NCBI GenBank assembly: GCA_025917655.1
Contig: CP084609.1
Span: forward strand, 2,108,001 to 2,172,000
Direction: 5' to 3'
Origin: Chlorella sorokiniana
Taxonomy: Eukaryota; Chlorophyta; Trebouxiophyceae; Chlorellales; Chlorellaceae
DNA length: 64,000 bases
The notes under the pieces were generated by a model, which worked only from the letters and a program-made list of their open reading frames with translations, did no database searches and was not told the origin of the DNA. Each line of letters opens with the position of its first letter. Positions within the stretch are counted from its first letter, which is position 1. The translations under genes and the position numbers were made by a program. Shown piece after piece: positions 11,512-22,946 of this stretch.

Positions 11512-12485
11512 GCGCAAGACGATGATGGCTGCGGTGGGCGGGGTCAGCTGCACGCCGGGCCAGCCATCGCAAGTGAGAGTGCGTGGGAGTGGCGGCAGAG
11601 GGGTGCAATTGCGTGCATCCATTTATACAGACAGCGCAGAGTATCTTGAAATGGCGACGGAGATGACAACGGGCGGGAGTTTTGGCTTCTTTCGTCCGTC
11701 AGGCTGAGCTGTCGACAGGCATCGACAAACCTCGCTCGTGGCATCCTTCTCGTGCTGCCTTAATAATGAAAAATGATAATGTTGACCAGGTCCTCATAAT
11801 GCGACATTTGTTGGAAATGTGCTGCTATTGCCTTGGGGCGCCACCTGAAGCTGAACTTTGCGGGCTCTTGTCGACCCGAAGCCAGTCCAGAGTTCAGGTT
11901 GACCACAGGTGTTCCACCGTGGCTCAAATCGCAAACAAACGGTACAAACTCTAACATGACTACGCAGTGTTCCTGTGAGGATGGTGGGAACAGTGGATCA
12001 CCCTGCAACTTTGGGTGGGCGCCGGTCGAATGCCGCTGCTGGGGGTACACTGGAGGTACGGTCGGGTATGCCTTGCAGCGGCAAGGGACTTCCCCACGCT
12101 CTTAACCCATCGCGAGGGCAACATTATCGATCTCATCTATCGACGATTTTCGCCCAGAGTGCGGCACTCTTCCAGCGCGATACTGACGGCGGCGTAGAAG
12201 GGCTTCAGGTGGGCGCAGCGGACCTCTCGACCATATACGTGTGGCCTGACACTCAGCGCCGCCCAGCCCGGCGGCTAGCGCGGGTGCAAGTGCATTCTGG
12301 GCTGCCGCTGCAAGTTGCACGCTTCCCGTGCTATCCAAACCTGACTGACATGGAGGGCATCGCTAGGGGATAGCCTGCCGTCGAGCTTCCGCCACAGCCC
12401 ACTGCCCAGCCAGCCGCCGCTGCCTTTCTGCAGGCGGGCTAGAAGAGTGTTTTCTCGCAGCTAGTTGCGCACACCGGCTGCGACG
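11512..12485. other. Intergenic, possible small ORF at 11975-12373 (+)
   Basis: This is the divergent upstream region of the 9.1-11.5 kb gene (minus) and EXECUTER (plus). It is AT-richer than average around 11760-11960. One plus ORF, 11975-12373 (132 codons), has a fairly natural second half (DLSTIYVWPDT, FPCYPNLTDMEG) but no family resemblance, and it could be chance. Confidence 0.3.
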
Positions 12486-15400
12486 ATGTTGCGGTGTCAG
12501 CCTTTCCGGGCGCCTGCCAGCACGGGGGCTCACGCCGTTTCGCGTCTAGCCGCTGTCTGTCAACTGGCAGCCGCCTGCCCGGCAGGCAGCTGGCGGCACG
12601 CTGCGCATCGGCCCCGACGGCGGCGGCAGCGGCAGGCGCCGCGTGCGCAGCCTGCCTGAGCAGGCCGCAGAGCAGATGCAGAGCTCGATGCTGGGACGCG
12701 ACGCGCCGTTTGGGGAGCCGGCGCCCGACAGTGCGGTGTCAGCAGCCGCCACTGCGCCCGCGGCAGCGGCTGGCGGCGGCAGCTCCGCGCCGCAGCCCGA
12801 GCCCGGCAGCTGGGACGATTGGATGGCTTACTTCTACCAGCTGGACGATGTGGTGAGCCTTTTCACTCCATTCTCTTTCCCTCCCATTCCGAAGCAGCGG
12901 CCTAGCTGGCCCAGCGGAGCTTGGCTGCAGCCTTGCCGCCTCCAATCTTGCGCCGCCGCGTCGACCAGCACCGCAGCAGCAGCACCAGCATCTTCCCCGC
13001 GTCCCTTCATTTCACGTTAGCCGCACTGTTTTTTCTTTCCTTCTTTCAGGTTCACGAGCTGCACTCCCTCCAGAGCGACTTGGAGGAGGTTGTGGGGAAG
13101 GAGGATTACCGCGCCGCCGCCGCCATCAAGGCGCAGCAGGCGCAGCTGGAGGAGGCCGACTGCGTGGGGGCTGCCCTGAATGCGCTGGAGGCCGCCGTGG
13201 CGGAGGAGCGCTTTGCGGGTGGGCCGCGCTGCTGGCTGAGCTGCTCTCCTTGCTGGCGCACCTCTGGCTGCTGAAGCGGGAGGGTGGTTGCGGGCTGGCT
13301 TCATCTGGGTGTGAGGGGCGCGCCAACGGCCCGCCCCAACAAGCAGAGGCGGTGTGCCCGTGTCGGCGCCTCGCTCCGGGCCCCGGCTGCATGCGAGGCG
13401 CCGGCTGCATCGCCACCGCGCGACCTGCTCCGCCGCTTGCGCAGCCGCCCTCCCGCTGGCCCCGCACGCCCCCTCGCTGCCGGCAGCCCTGCATCGCCCT
13501 CGGCACGCACCGCGCTTGCTGACCTCTTCAGCCTGCGGCGCCCCTACCCCCGCAGACGCTGCCCGGCTGAGGGACGAGGCGGGTGTGGGCCTGCTGGGCT
13601 GGTGGGTGGGGCGCGCGAGGGCGACCCCTCCGGCCACCTGCTGCGCGTGCAGCCCGACTTCTCGCGGTACGTGGCCACCGCCGTCTCGCCCGCGACATCA
13701 CGGAGCTGCTGCCGGTGGGCACGCCTGCCCTGCCCCTGCTGCCGCTGCCTGTGCGCGGCGTGTGTGATGGGGAGGGAGCGTGGAAGGGGGTGTGGGGGCT
13801 GACGGTAGGGAGGCATGGAGAGAGCAGGTGGTCGGGTGGCTGGTGGACGGGCAGTGTGTGTGTGTGTGTGGTGTGTGTGTGTGTATGGTTGAGTGGGAGC
13901 TGTGGGGTCGGTGCCTGTGTGTGGGAGGCAGGTGCAAGGGCTGGGCGGCTGAGGAACGCGGTGTCCACCACGCGCGACGCGCCAGCGCCGCTGAAAGGGC
14001 AGACGCCCTTTGCGTCGCTGGGTTGGTCTGATCTCTGCGTCACACTGCTGCCACCCCCATCTGGTCCTTCAGGAGCTGCAGGGTGACCCGCGCATGGCGG
14101 CAGCGGCAGCGCTGCTGGGCGGCCCTGCGTCGCCGCCGCAAGCGGACGCACCCCCAAACCTCGGACGATGTGGGCCTCCCTGTGCTGGAGCTCTTCCTGC
14201 GGCCGTCCCCAAACGGCGAAGGGTACGAGCAGCAGGCGGCGGCGCTGTACGCCCCTGATGCGGCGCTGGCGCAGCAGGAGGGAGCTGCCGGGGGTGGAGG
14301 ACGGTGCGGCCGCCGTGGCGGAGTCGATCGCGGAGATGATCAGCGCAGGTGCGCGGCGCCCAGCCGTGGAAAGGCGGGGGAGAGGGTGTTGGCTCGCTCA
14401 TGCACTTCTGGTGTGCATCTTGGTTGCACGCTGCATGGAGCGATTGCTCCCTCCACCACGCATTCACACCCTGTCCCCCAACCCATCCTCCCTAACCCGT
14501 GCCCCCCTCCCCCTTTCTCCTTGTGCTGCTGCAGCGGACGTGGGCGGCGACTCGGTTGTGAGCGTGGAGCAGGGCCAGTCCGAGGACGGCAGCACGTTTG
14601 TCAAGATTGAGATCGCCAGCCGGGACGAGGACGACGATGGAGACGGCGGCAGCGGCGGCCAGGGCCTCGAGGCCAGCAGCCGCGGGGAGGAGGGGGATGA
14701 GGAGGAGCAGGCTGCAGAGGAGGAGGAAGACTTCCGGACGATCGACGACCTGGCAGCCAGCGTGGGCATCGCGTCGGCCGACGGCGCCGCCAGCAGCAGC
14801 GACGCTGCTGCCGACCTCGATGCGCCTGCAGCAGGGGCTGCCCGGACGAAGCAGCGGGCGAGCTGCGGGCAGGGGAGGAGGCGGAGCTGGCGCGGTGGCA
14901 GCAGGCGGCGGCGGGCGGCGAGGGCGGCGGCGACGTGCGGCGGCGGCGCAGCCTGCGGGAGGAGGTTGCCGCCATGGCGGACTCCCTCCTGCAGGGCGGC
15001 CCCGGAAGCTTCTCAGACTCTGAGGGTGAGCCCCAAAGCGCCTCATCTGCGCTCATGGGGGAGACACGCTTTTAAGCTGCAATGTGATGGTGCAACGGAG
15101 CGGGCAGCGGCTGCCTTGCTCTGGCGATGGGCGCCTGCTCAGCTCCCGCTCGCTGCATGCCCGCGCGGCAGCCTGCTGCCTGTTTTCTCCGGCAGCTTTT
15201 CGACCCAGCTTCGCCCCTTCCCTCCCCCTCCCCCAACTCGCCCCCTCGGCAGATGGCTCAACACAGCAGGCATCGAGCGGCGGCGACGACGACGTGCCGC
15301 AGTCGCTGGCAGGCGCCGCCAGCCAGCTTGGCTGCTTCCTGCAGCGCGCCCCCGCCCAGCTGGAGTGGCAGGGCCGCGACAGGTTTGTGGTGACCGTGAA

Positions 15401-17802
15401 CGAGCCGCCCGCGGTCGCAGCCGCACGGGCAGCAGCGGAAGCCGAGGCAGCCGCTGCGGCAGCGGCAGAGGCGCAGCAGAGCGAGGAGGAGCCTCCCCAG
15501 CTCAAGCGCCCGCCGCTGCGCATCATTTATGACGGGCGGGAGCAGCAGCGCGCGCGCCGCGGCGGCGCGCGGCCCGGTCGCCGCCGCGAGCGAGCGGCGA
15601 CGACGCTGCAAGCCAGGCGGAAGACGATGGTACCATCGACGTTGAAGTCGTCTCTTCGGGAGTGACAGCGAGGACGTGTCTGTCTTCCCCTCCCCCGCCT
15701 CCCAGCAGCAGGAGCAGCAGCAGCAGCGGGAGGGTGTTCAAGACTCGGAGCAGCAGCAGCAGCAGAAGAAGCGGCAGCAGCAGGGCGACGCGGCGGCCCA
15801 GGAAAGCGCTGCCCTGGCCGAGCAGATTGAGTCGCTGCAGGGCGACCTGGAAGCCGGGCGGAAGCCGTCCAAGGACAAGCTCAACGACATTGGTGGGTGC
15901 TTGGAGCGGAGGGCGCATTCTGCCTGGGAGGCAGCGGTGCCGCTGCCTGAGCTGTGCCCAGCCTTTGGGGCTGTGTGTGTGTGTGTGTTGGGGGGCGCGC
16001 TGTGCTGTGACACTCCCGACTGCCTGCCAGTGCTTGACCACTCCCCCAAAGCGCCCCGTTTGTCAAGCAAGCGCCCCCACCCCACCAGCAACCAGTCCCC
16101 GAGGGCGGCCCCCTGCCAACATAGCGCACCCCCACCACCACATGCTGCCACACCCAACCAGCCCTGCTCCCCCCTCCCTCGCGCTCCTGGCTCCGCAGCC
16201 CGCCGCGCCTTGGGTTTGGCCATTGCTCAGGGCATCGGCGCGGTGGATGGCCCGGGCGGCGGCCGCTGGGCCGCGCTGGAGGGGCGGACGACGTACGAGC
16301 GCCTGCGCCTCTCCAACTTCGTCAAGACCGACCCGTTCTCAGGTGGGTGTGCGCCTGTGGCGGCGGTTGCCGTGGTTTATCTGTTGCTGGGCGGGTGCTC
16401 AGCGCAGCTGCCGCGGCGGTGCACCCCCACCCGCCTGACTGGCGCCGCTGCTGCGCGGCGGCAGCGGGTGCCCCGCCGCCTCCCCGCCGCCAGCGCGCTC
16501 TCCAGCGCAGGGTTCGGCGGGTCCCGCCCCTGCGCCCCGCTGCAGCAGCACAGGCAGCCCCCGGGCTCATGCCGTCCCAGCCAGTCCTCACTCCCTGCGC
16601 CCCCTACATGTCTGGCTGCAGGGCTGTACGTGGGCAGCTACGGGCCCCACGGCCCCGAGCTGCTGCAGGTGTGCCGCCAGGTGGAGGGCGGCCGCGAGTG
16701 GGCGGTGGCCACCAAGCTGACAGGCGACCCAAACGTGCCAGCTGGCACCATCAGCTGGAAGGCGCTGATCGGGCGGGCCAACCGGCTGCCGGGTGCGCTG
16801 CATTTTGGTGAAGAGAGGGGGAGGGCTGTGGCGGGCACTGCACTGTGGAAAGAGCCGGCTTCTGTGGACAAACATATCGGAGAGGAACCCTAGTTGGCGA
16901 TAGCCTGGTCGCTGCATCGACTTATCAGCGGTGTGCCCTGACTGCAGCTGCGCGCTGTGCACTGCGGGCTCACGCGGGGGCTGGCTCCTGCGGTACCTCC
17001 AACAATCCATGCCCCCTCCCCTCCCCCCTCCCTCCCCCTCAGCCGACCTCTACCCTCCTGAGATGGGGTGACCGGCCGGTACAAGGGCCAGGGCCAGGTG
17101 GCGCAGTCGGTGAGCGGGGCGGGACTGCGGTACAGACTGCGGTACAGGCCGTGCAGCTGGGGAGCGCCACGCCGTCCCGCCTGTACCTTACACGCTTCTG
17201 TGCCGGAAGCGCTGCGCCCGGCCCCGCCAGCCTGCGTCATCCGCCGCTTCCAAGTCTGCTTCACCGCCCTGCTTCTCCCGCCTCCCCTGCCACCCGGCAA
17301 GCCCTTGCTTGTTCATGCTGGCAACCGCCACTCTCACCCTCCTCCGGCATGCTTCCTGCTCGTTCCCCTGTGCAGGGCTTCACCAACGCCAAGTGGGTGG
17401 ATGGGGAGCTACTTGTGTTTGCCGGCGACTCCGCCTTTGTGCGTGGGGCGCAGCTGGGCTTCACTTTTGATGTCCACGCCAACCAGCGGTGGGTCCCCTG
17501 TCCGTGCTCTCCCCGCGCCTGTTCCCTCCAGCTGTGCGGCTGCAGCTGGCCTGAGCAGCTGCCGGTGACGCCTGCTGCGCTGCCACAAGGGCCGGCGTCC
17601 GCTGCCTGTCGCTGGTGCTCAGCGCGCGCTGGCGCCCGCGTGGGCATTTGCAGCCCGGCCTTGACGCCCACCTCACCACATCGTCAGTTAGAGCACGTTG
17701 CCCACGCCTTGCTTCGCATGGTCCCCCTCATCTTGGTGCAGGTACTTGATTGTACTGCATAGGGTGAACTTGGACGACCTGTTCCCAGAAGATTCAGAGT
17801 GA
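12486..17802 (+). CDS. EX1: EXECUTER (EX1/EX2-type) plastid singlet-oxygen signalling protein
   Basis: Eleven exons: 12486-12852, 13050-13218, 13555-13759, 14073-14348, 14535-15025, 15253-15892, 16199-16342, 16622-16792, 17043-17109, 17376-17488, 17763-17802. The start (MLRCQPFRAPAST...) looks like a transit peptide. A UVR motif follows (VHELHSLQSDLEEVVGKEDY, then AIKAQQAQLEEAD), then the EXECUTER blocks AARLRDEAGVGLLGWWVG, LQVCRQVEGG, KLTGDPNVPAGTISWKA, and GFTNAKWVDGELLVF just before the short last exon. In plants EX1/EX2 sit at grana margins, sense singlet oxygen and are cleaved by FtsH to start retrograde signalling. The product is about 890 aa, longer than Arabidopsis EX1, because of an acidic Glu/Asp-rich and a Gln-rich insertion at 14580-15800. 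One-base frame changes occur in several exons; the clearest is in 17043-17109, where a run of four G precedes a TGA inside a conserved block. A TGTAA lies at 18359. Confidence 0.88.
13853..13888. repeat. (GT)n microsatellite in EXECUTER intron 3
   Basis: A nearly pure GT run with two interruptions, on the coding strand of the intron between 13760 and 14072. Confidence 0.8.
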
Positions 17803-18464
17803 GGCGGAGCTGGATGCGGCCATGTGCAGCAGCAGCAGCAGGAGCAGCTGCTGCCTCCTCGCCCCCGTCCCCGCGGCTGCCCTGCTGCTCTGCTCCGGTT
17901 GCAAGCCCCCGGCCAGCCCCGCCCCGGGCCGGACCTGTTGGCTTTGCTTCTGTGGCCGAGACACTGCGCTTCTCTCCCGGGTCGGCGCTGTGCCTACCAA
18001 GAGCTTCCTGCGCACACCGCCCCTGCGCCGGTTATCAAGATGCAAGTGAGCACCAAACTCTTCCGGCGCATGCTGGGCCGGTCAGGCGCCCAGCCTGCAA
18101 AATTTTCCATGCAATTAGAACAACGACCTTTCATCACACGCACCCCCCAACTCCATATGCCCCAACCGTTTTGTTCATTTTGTTCGCTGCATTCTGACCG
18201 GCAGTGCACGCTCCCTGCCGTGTGTTCTGAACCTCTGCATGCTGTGATAGACCGGCAGGACCCACAGTAGCAGCACCTGCCCTTTTGTCGTGTGTTGCAA
18301 TCCACTGGCAGCCTGCAACCGCTGTGCTTGCCACCAGGCTTTGCAACAAACTTGCTTATGTAAGCTCCTTTGATTGACAAGGGCCTTGTCTAGTAGTACA
18401 TTGGCGGACCGGCTCCGTGAAACTGAAGTAAATATACACCTGCGCTGGCAGTGCGGCATGCTTT
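17803..18464. other. Overlapping 3' flanks of EXECUTER (+) and GNAT (-)
   Basis: The two genes converge here. A TGTAA at 18359-18363 can serve EXECUTER, giving a 3' UTR of about 560 nt. No further gene is supported. Confidence 0.5.
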
Positions 18465-20598
18465 CTACCTGAGCGCGCTAGGCTCCGGCGATGCCTCGCT
18501 CGCTGAAGACGCCGTGGGCGCTGTGCCTGCTGTGCTGTGCGGCAGCCGCCGCATCATCAGCACCAGCCGCGTCTGCCGCCCCTCCAGCCAGCGCTGCCAC
18601 TCGGGCTGCTCCATGACGCGGCGGTACCCCGCCGAGCGGTACAGCTGCAGCAGCACAGAGCGATGTTCTAGACGGTCAAGCGGGTGTGCTGACTAGAATT
18701 GACCAGAAACTCAACAGCGCCCCGCAGCAGAGCACAGCAAGCTGGCGGTGGTGCTGGTGTGCCGCAGAGACGCTGCGCAACGCCCACGGCGGTCCCTTGC
18801 AAGCCTGTTCCAAGCACTGCATGCATCCGCGTTCCCCCGCCATTGCCGCCGCACCTGCACTGCCGCTGTGTTGGAAGGGTCCACGTGCAGAGCCATGCTG
18901 CGGCAGCCCCAGCTGGCAGCCGCCTGCTCCGCCTGTGGGGTGGCGGCAGCGGGGGCAAGCAGCAGAGCAGGGTTATGCTGATGGACAAGAGGTTCACACG
19001 ACAACGGGACGGCAACCCTGGCTGGTGACTGAAAGTGCAAGCAGTCAATAATCAGGCCTTTGAGTTTCCTGCAAATGAGCAAAACGCACTGTCACCTTAC
19101 CCTCCACATTTGCCAGCCTGCCCCCAAGTCTACCCCACCACCCGCCTGCGCCCCCACCCACCCCCACCCCATTCCCTGCCGGTACGCACCTCGCGCAGCA
19201 GGCGCATTCCGATGCCAGACCGCCTGGCGCAGGGGGCGACCGCCAGGTTGGACAGGTAGGCGATGGCGGTGCGCCGCACCTCCCTGCATCAGCGGGGCGG
19301 CGTCGTTTGATTGTGTTTGTCGACCGCAGCCGCCTCCGTTTCGGGGGAGCAGCATGTGGCCACTGGGGAGAGCGGCGAGAGCCGTTGGGGGAGGGCGGCA
19401 CCCCAGCCTGCCCTGCTCCCTGCTACCCGCGAGGCAGCAGCCCGCGCTGGCGCCCGGCCACCTGCCAGCCTGCCCCCGCCGCCGCCGCGCCCAATAGCGC
19501 TTCGCCCTCGAGCCCCCTGCAGCCCCCGCCCGCCTCCACCCGCCTCCCCCTTCAACAGCGCACCGGACGGTGCCGTTGGACATGCGCTTGCGCTTGCGGG
19601 GCACGTGCTCTCCAAACGAGTCCACCACCACCACGCCCCGCAGCCCCCCGCGCCGTAGGTGGCGGCGTAGTTCCGCCGCATCGCCGGCGGGAAGAGCAGC
19701 GCCACCAGCGCGTCCACCAGCGGGCCCAGGTCCACCCTGGTAGCGCCCTCGCCCGCGGGTTGGAAAACGACTTGAGCGGCGCCGGTGCCGGTGATGGCGG
19801 CGCGGAGGGGGCTGCTGCTGCTGCTGCCGCCGCTGCTGCTGGGAGCGCCGCTGCTGGCGCTGCCACCCTCGGCCACCAGGCACAGGAACTTTCCGAGGTC
19901 GGGACGCTCCTTGCCTGCACCAGGAGGGGAATGTGCTGTGAAGGTTTGTGTGTGTGTGCGTGTGTGGGTGGGTGTGGTGAGGAGAAGTGGACGGTTTAGG
20001 GGGAGAGGGTCTACCCACGCCGACGCCCACACCACCGCCCGCGGCCAGGCAGCACGCCCTGGTGCCTCCCTCGCGCCCGGCCCACCTAGCTGCAGGGACA
20101 TGACGCGGTCGACGCGCAGCGCGGCAAACCAGAAGGGCGTCGCCCGCGGGTAGAAAGCCGAGCAGTGGAGGTCGGAGGCGGGCCAGTAGTCTTCTGGGTC
20201 CACGGGGCGGATGCGCAGGCTGTGGGCACCTGCCGCGCCGCCGTCCCGCGCGCCGCCGCTCCAGCTGCTGACGCTGGCGCCGCTGCCGGGCGCCAGGGCC
20301 ACGCCGCGCGGCGGCTGGCCACGGAAGGGGCGTCGGCCGGCCCCGGGAGGCGGGTGGTGCCCGCGTCCGGCGAGGCTGCGGAGGAGCGCGCCAGCGGAGC
20401 CCGCTGGTGCTGCAGCCGCGCTCCAGAATGCCCTGCAGCAGGGTTACATGAGACAGGGGCTTGCAGGACATCCGCAGGCTGGAGGAACGCGGGACGGACT
20501 GGGACACGCAGGGCGCTGGTCGCCGCCCGCTCACCTGCAGGCCGGGCTGGGGCTGTGGGCGCTTGCGGCCGACTTGGCGAGGAATCTAACAATTTCAT
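18465..20598 (-). CDS. GNAT-family N-acetyltransferase, probably plastid-targeted
   Basis: Six exons on minus: 20598-20535, 20432-20086, 19914-19564, 19283-19190, 18932-18855, 18644-18465, about 370 aa. The first 80 residues are Ser/Ala/Arg/Pro-rich and fit a transit peptide. The acetyltransferase core begins at LRIRPVDPEDYWPASDLHC. The acetyl-CoA loop is AYLSNLAVAPCARRSGIGMR, with the R-x-x-G-x-G/A motif as RRSGIG, and the C-terminal motif B is SMALHVDPSNTAAVQ followed by LYRSAGYRRVM. This arrangement (long plastid leader, then a core ending in the N-x-A-A-x-x-LY helix) fits the plant plastid GNAT group, which acetylates protein N-termini and lysines; the substrate is not visible. The conserved frame changes once in exon 2 and once in exon 3, near 19650. 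It is convergent with EXECUTER. Confidence 0.78.
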
Positions 20599-20977
20599 GT
20601 CTAATGCGCGTGGTCCAAGGCCGATGACCCTCCTTGGGCAGCTGCTATCTTGCGATATGCAGGGAGGGACAGTGCGCGCACCACCCCAGAGGGTCGCGGC
20701 CCGTTCCGATCGCGTGCAAATGCTCAGACGGTGGCTGAGAGATGCCAGGGAGGCATTACAAGCGACCCACGAAATCGGGTGTCCTGCTATGCTGTCCTGC
20801 AAGCCCTGACCCACCGCCGTCTGTGCCGTTTCTGGCAGAATTGGTCAGCACTAAAAGCTCGCTGACGGGTTTCTTTTTGTGGCTGTCCACTCCGTCACTC
20901 TGCCTACTGTGCTCGGAGCACAGTACTCGGAGCACAGTGCTCCGCCACTGGAAGCCCTAAACCGGGCCCCGTCTCTA
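20599..20977. other. Divergent promoter region, GNAT / CBM25 protein
   Basis: The region between the two start codons (379 bp). It holds the paired inverted repeats at 20909-20942; nothing coding is seen. Confidence 0.5.
20909..20942. promoter_or_regulatory. Double inverted repeat GTGCTC/GAGCAC upstream of the CBM25 gene
   Basis: Two 13-bp imperfect palindromes lie 36-69 bp upstream of the ATG at 20978: GTGCTCGGAGCAC (20909-20921) and GAGCACAGTGCTC (20930-20942). The four half-sites are identical 6-mers, arranged outward-inward. This looks like a binding site for a dimeric factor, but the binding protein is unknown. Confidence 0.45.
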
Positions 20978-22946
20978 ATGCAGCGTTTCGCTCTGCAGCG
21001 TCAGATGCTAGGACAGCGGGCGCAAGGAGCTGCCCCCAGATCGCAGCAGAGGGTGAGTGAAAGGGGCGGGCAGGCCCCTTGCAGCGTTTGCGCTTACCCC
21101 GAGGCGCATACATCTGTATGCTGAGCCCGATGCACGGCATGGCCTCCTCGCAGGCCGCCCCAGCAGCCCGTAGCGGCCGCGGCCCGCCCGCTGGCCGCCG
21201 CGCAGTCGTCACGGCCGTGGGCTTCTTTGGTCGGGCGATGGCGCCGCCACGGGCAGCAGGGACACGCAGGACACCCTGGTTTCAGATGGCGCCATCAAGA
21301 GCCTGAGCCCTGAGGCCCGCCGCATCTTCCGGGAGGCAAGCGGCCGCCTCCCCCTTTCCGGCACACCAGCGCCGTCACTTTGCGCGCAGGACACGACTCG
21401 CCGCCGCCCTGTTCTCTCACGCCAGCAGCTTTTCCGCACCGCAGGCCCAAGACAACATCATCGAGCTGAACAAGAGCCGCCTGCGGGCGTTGGAGGAGCT
21501 CAAGGCAGCGCGGCAGAAGATAGCAGAGCTGGGTGAGGGCAGCCGTTCTTCCCGCCCGCTCGCCCTGCTGCTGCTGCTCATGGGGCGCTGCCGCTGCTGC
21601 TTCTGTTGCAGCGCTCGCCGGGCTTGCTGGTACTGCTCCCCCCCGCCTGGGTTTCGCGCGGCTGGGAGCCGCACCACGCGTGCAGGCGGCCGCCAGCGCA
21701 CCCGCGCCTGGCGTGGGAGTGGGGCAGGAAGCATCGGCCCATCACGGTCATGCTGCCGTGACTGGAGTGCTGTGCAGCCACGGTGAACATGCAGGCAGCT
21801 TGCAAAGACCTCCTGCTGCCGTTGCTGCCCCGCAGAGGAGAAACTGGAGGTGGCGGTGGCGGAGGCCGGCCAGGCCACGGCGCAGCTGCAGCAGCTGGGC
21901 CCCAGCGGCAGCCAGGCGGCGGCCGAGGCGGCGGCGACGGCCGTGGCGGAGACGGCCGTGGCGGAGGCAGCCTCGCGGTCGCCTTCCCCCGCAGCAGCAG
22001 CAAGCGGCGCCGCCGCCACCGCCGCCGCCGACGTCATATGCCGGCAACGCCATAACCGTGGTGTATGAGACAGGCTGGAGCAGCGCTTACCTGCACTACA
22101 ACGTCGGTGAGCAGCGGTACAGCCGGGCTGCCAGCACACCCACCGTGGCGGGTGCCCCTGGCAGCTGCCGCCTGCCCACACGCTGCTGCCGCGGCCCGCT
22201 GTCAGGCTCACACCAGCTATTGTCAATCCATCGCAAGGGCAGCTGCTGACCCCCACACACCATGTGCTCACACGCTCACCGCTCCTCTGGCATGCGCTGC
22301 AGACAACAAGGGCTGGACAGACACGCCGGGCAAGCAGATGCAGGACGGCAGCCAGCAGTTCCCGGACAAGAAAGTCATCACAGTGGTGAGCTGGTGGTGG
22401 CCGGCGGGAGCGCAGAATGCTGAGGGCAGGCGCACGCTTGCTGCGTGTGGTGGGGAATGGGAAGTGTGTGTGGGGGGATGCGGGGAGGCATTGCACTGCT
22501 GTGCCGCTCTCCGCGCAGCGCGGGCGGTGGGTTGCTCCGCTGCTATGCATCCGCAGGCTTGTGCACGCTGCCATGTTTCGTGCAGCCCAGTCGTACCTGG
22601 CTGGCCACTCCGCTCACCTCGCCTGCTCCCGCCAGTGCTCGCTTCCATGTGCCAGCTTTGTTGCGCACCGAACATCGTCCCTGCCTGAAACTCCTCGTCG
22701 CCCTTCCTCCCCCACACACATACACACACACCGCCCTTCTCCCCAACACACACTCACACACCCCCTTCTCCCCCCACACACACACACTCACCCCCCCAGC
22801 CCGGCCGCCGCATGGAGTTTGTGATCAACAACGGCGGCAGCGACTGGGACAAGCCCAACCCCTACGGCGGCTCCTCCAGCAACTACGTCGTCACAGAGCC
22901 CGGCACCTACCGCGTGAAGAACGGCAAGGTGGCCAAGCTGGTGTGA
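20978..22946 (+). CDS. Coiled-coil protein with C-terminal CBM25 starch-binding domain, probably plastid
   Basis: Six exons: 20978-21052, 21154-21335, 21445-21532, 21836-22106, 22303-22385, 22800-22946, about 280 aa. The leader (MQRFALQRQMLGQRAQGAAP, then Arg/Ala-rich) fits a transit peptide. A helical segment follows (DNIIELNKSRLRALEELKAA, then RQKIAELEEKLEVAVAEAGQ), predicted as a coiled coil, and an Ala/Pro linker. The C-terminal ~90 residues match CBM family 25: ITVVYETGWSSAYLHYN, GWTDTPGKQM, then MEFVINNGGSDWDKPNPYGG and NYVVTEPGTYRV, with the Trp and Tyr residues that stack on starch. No catalytic domain is present, so a targeting or scaffold role at starch or the pyrenoid sheath is inferred. 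The intron after 21335 has a GC donor. The frame changes once in exon 2, at a GGTCGGG run, and once in exon 4. A TGTAA lies at 23285. Confidence 0.75.
22697..22796. repeat. CA-rich minisatellite in the last intron of the CBM25 gene
   Basis: Three to four imperfect copies of a unit made of a CA run plus CCCTTCTCCCC, directly before the 3' splice site at 22799. It acts as an extended pyrimidine/CA tract and does not break the acceptor. Confidence 0.7.

Noticed and set aside
10815-11525. 236-codon plus-strand ORF
   Set aside because: It is antisense to exons of the 9.1-11.5 kb gene, which have better splice signals and composition.
19092-20534. 480-codon minus-strand ORF
   Set aside because: It reads through GNAT introns in the wrong frame; the acetyltransferase motifs are in other frames with splice sites.
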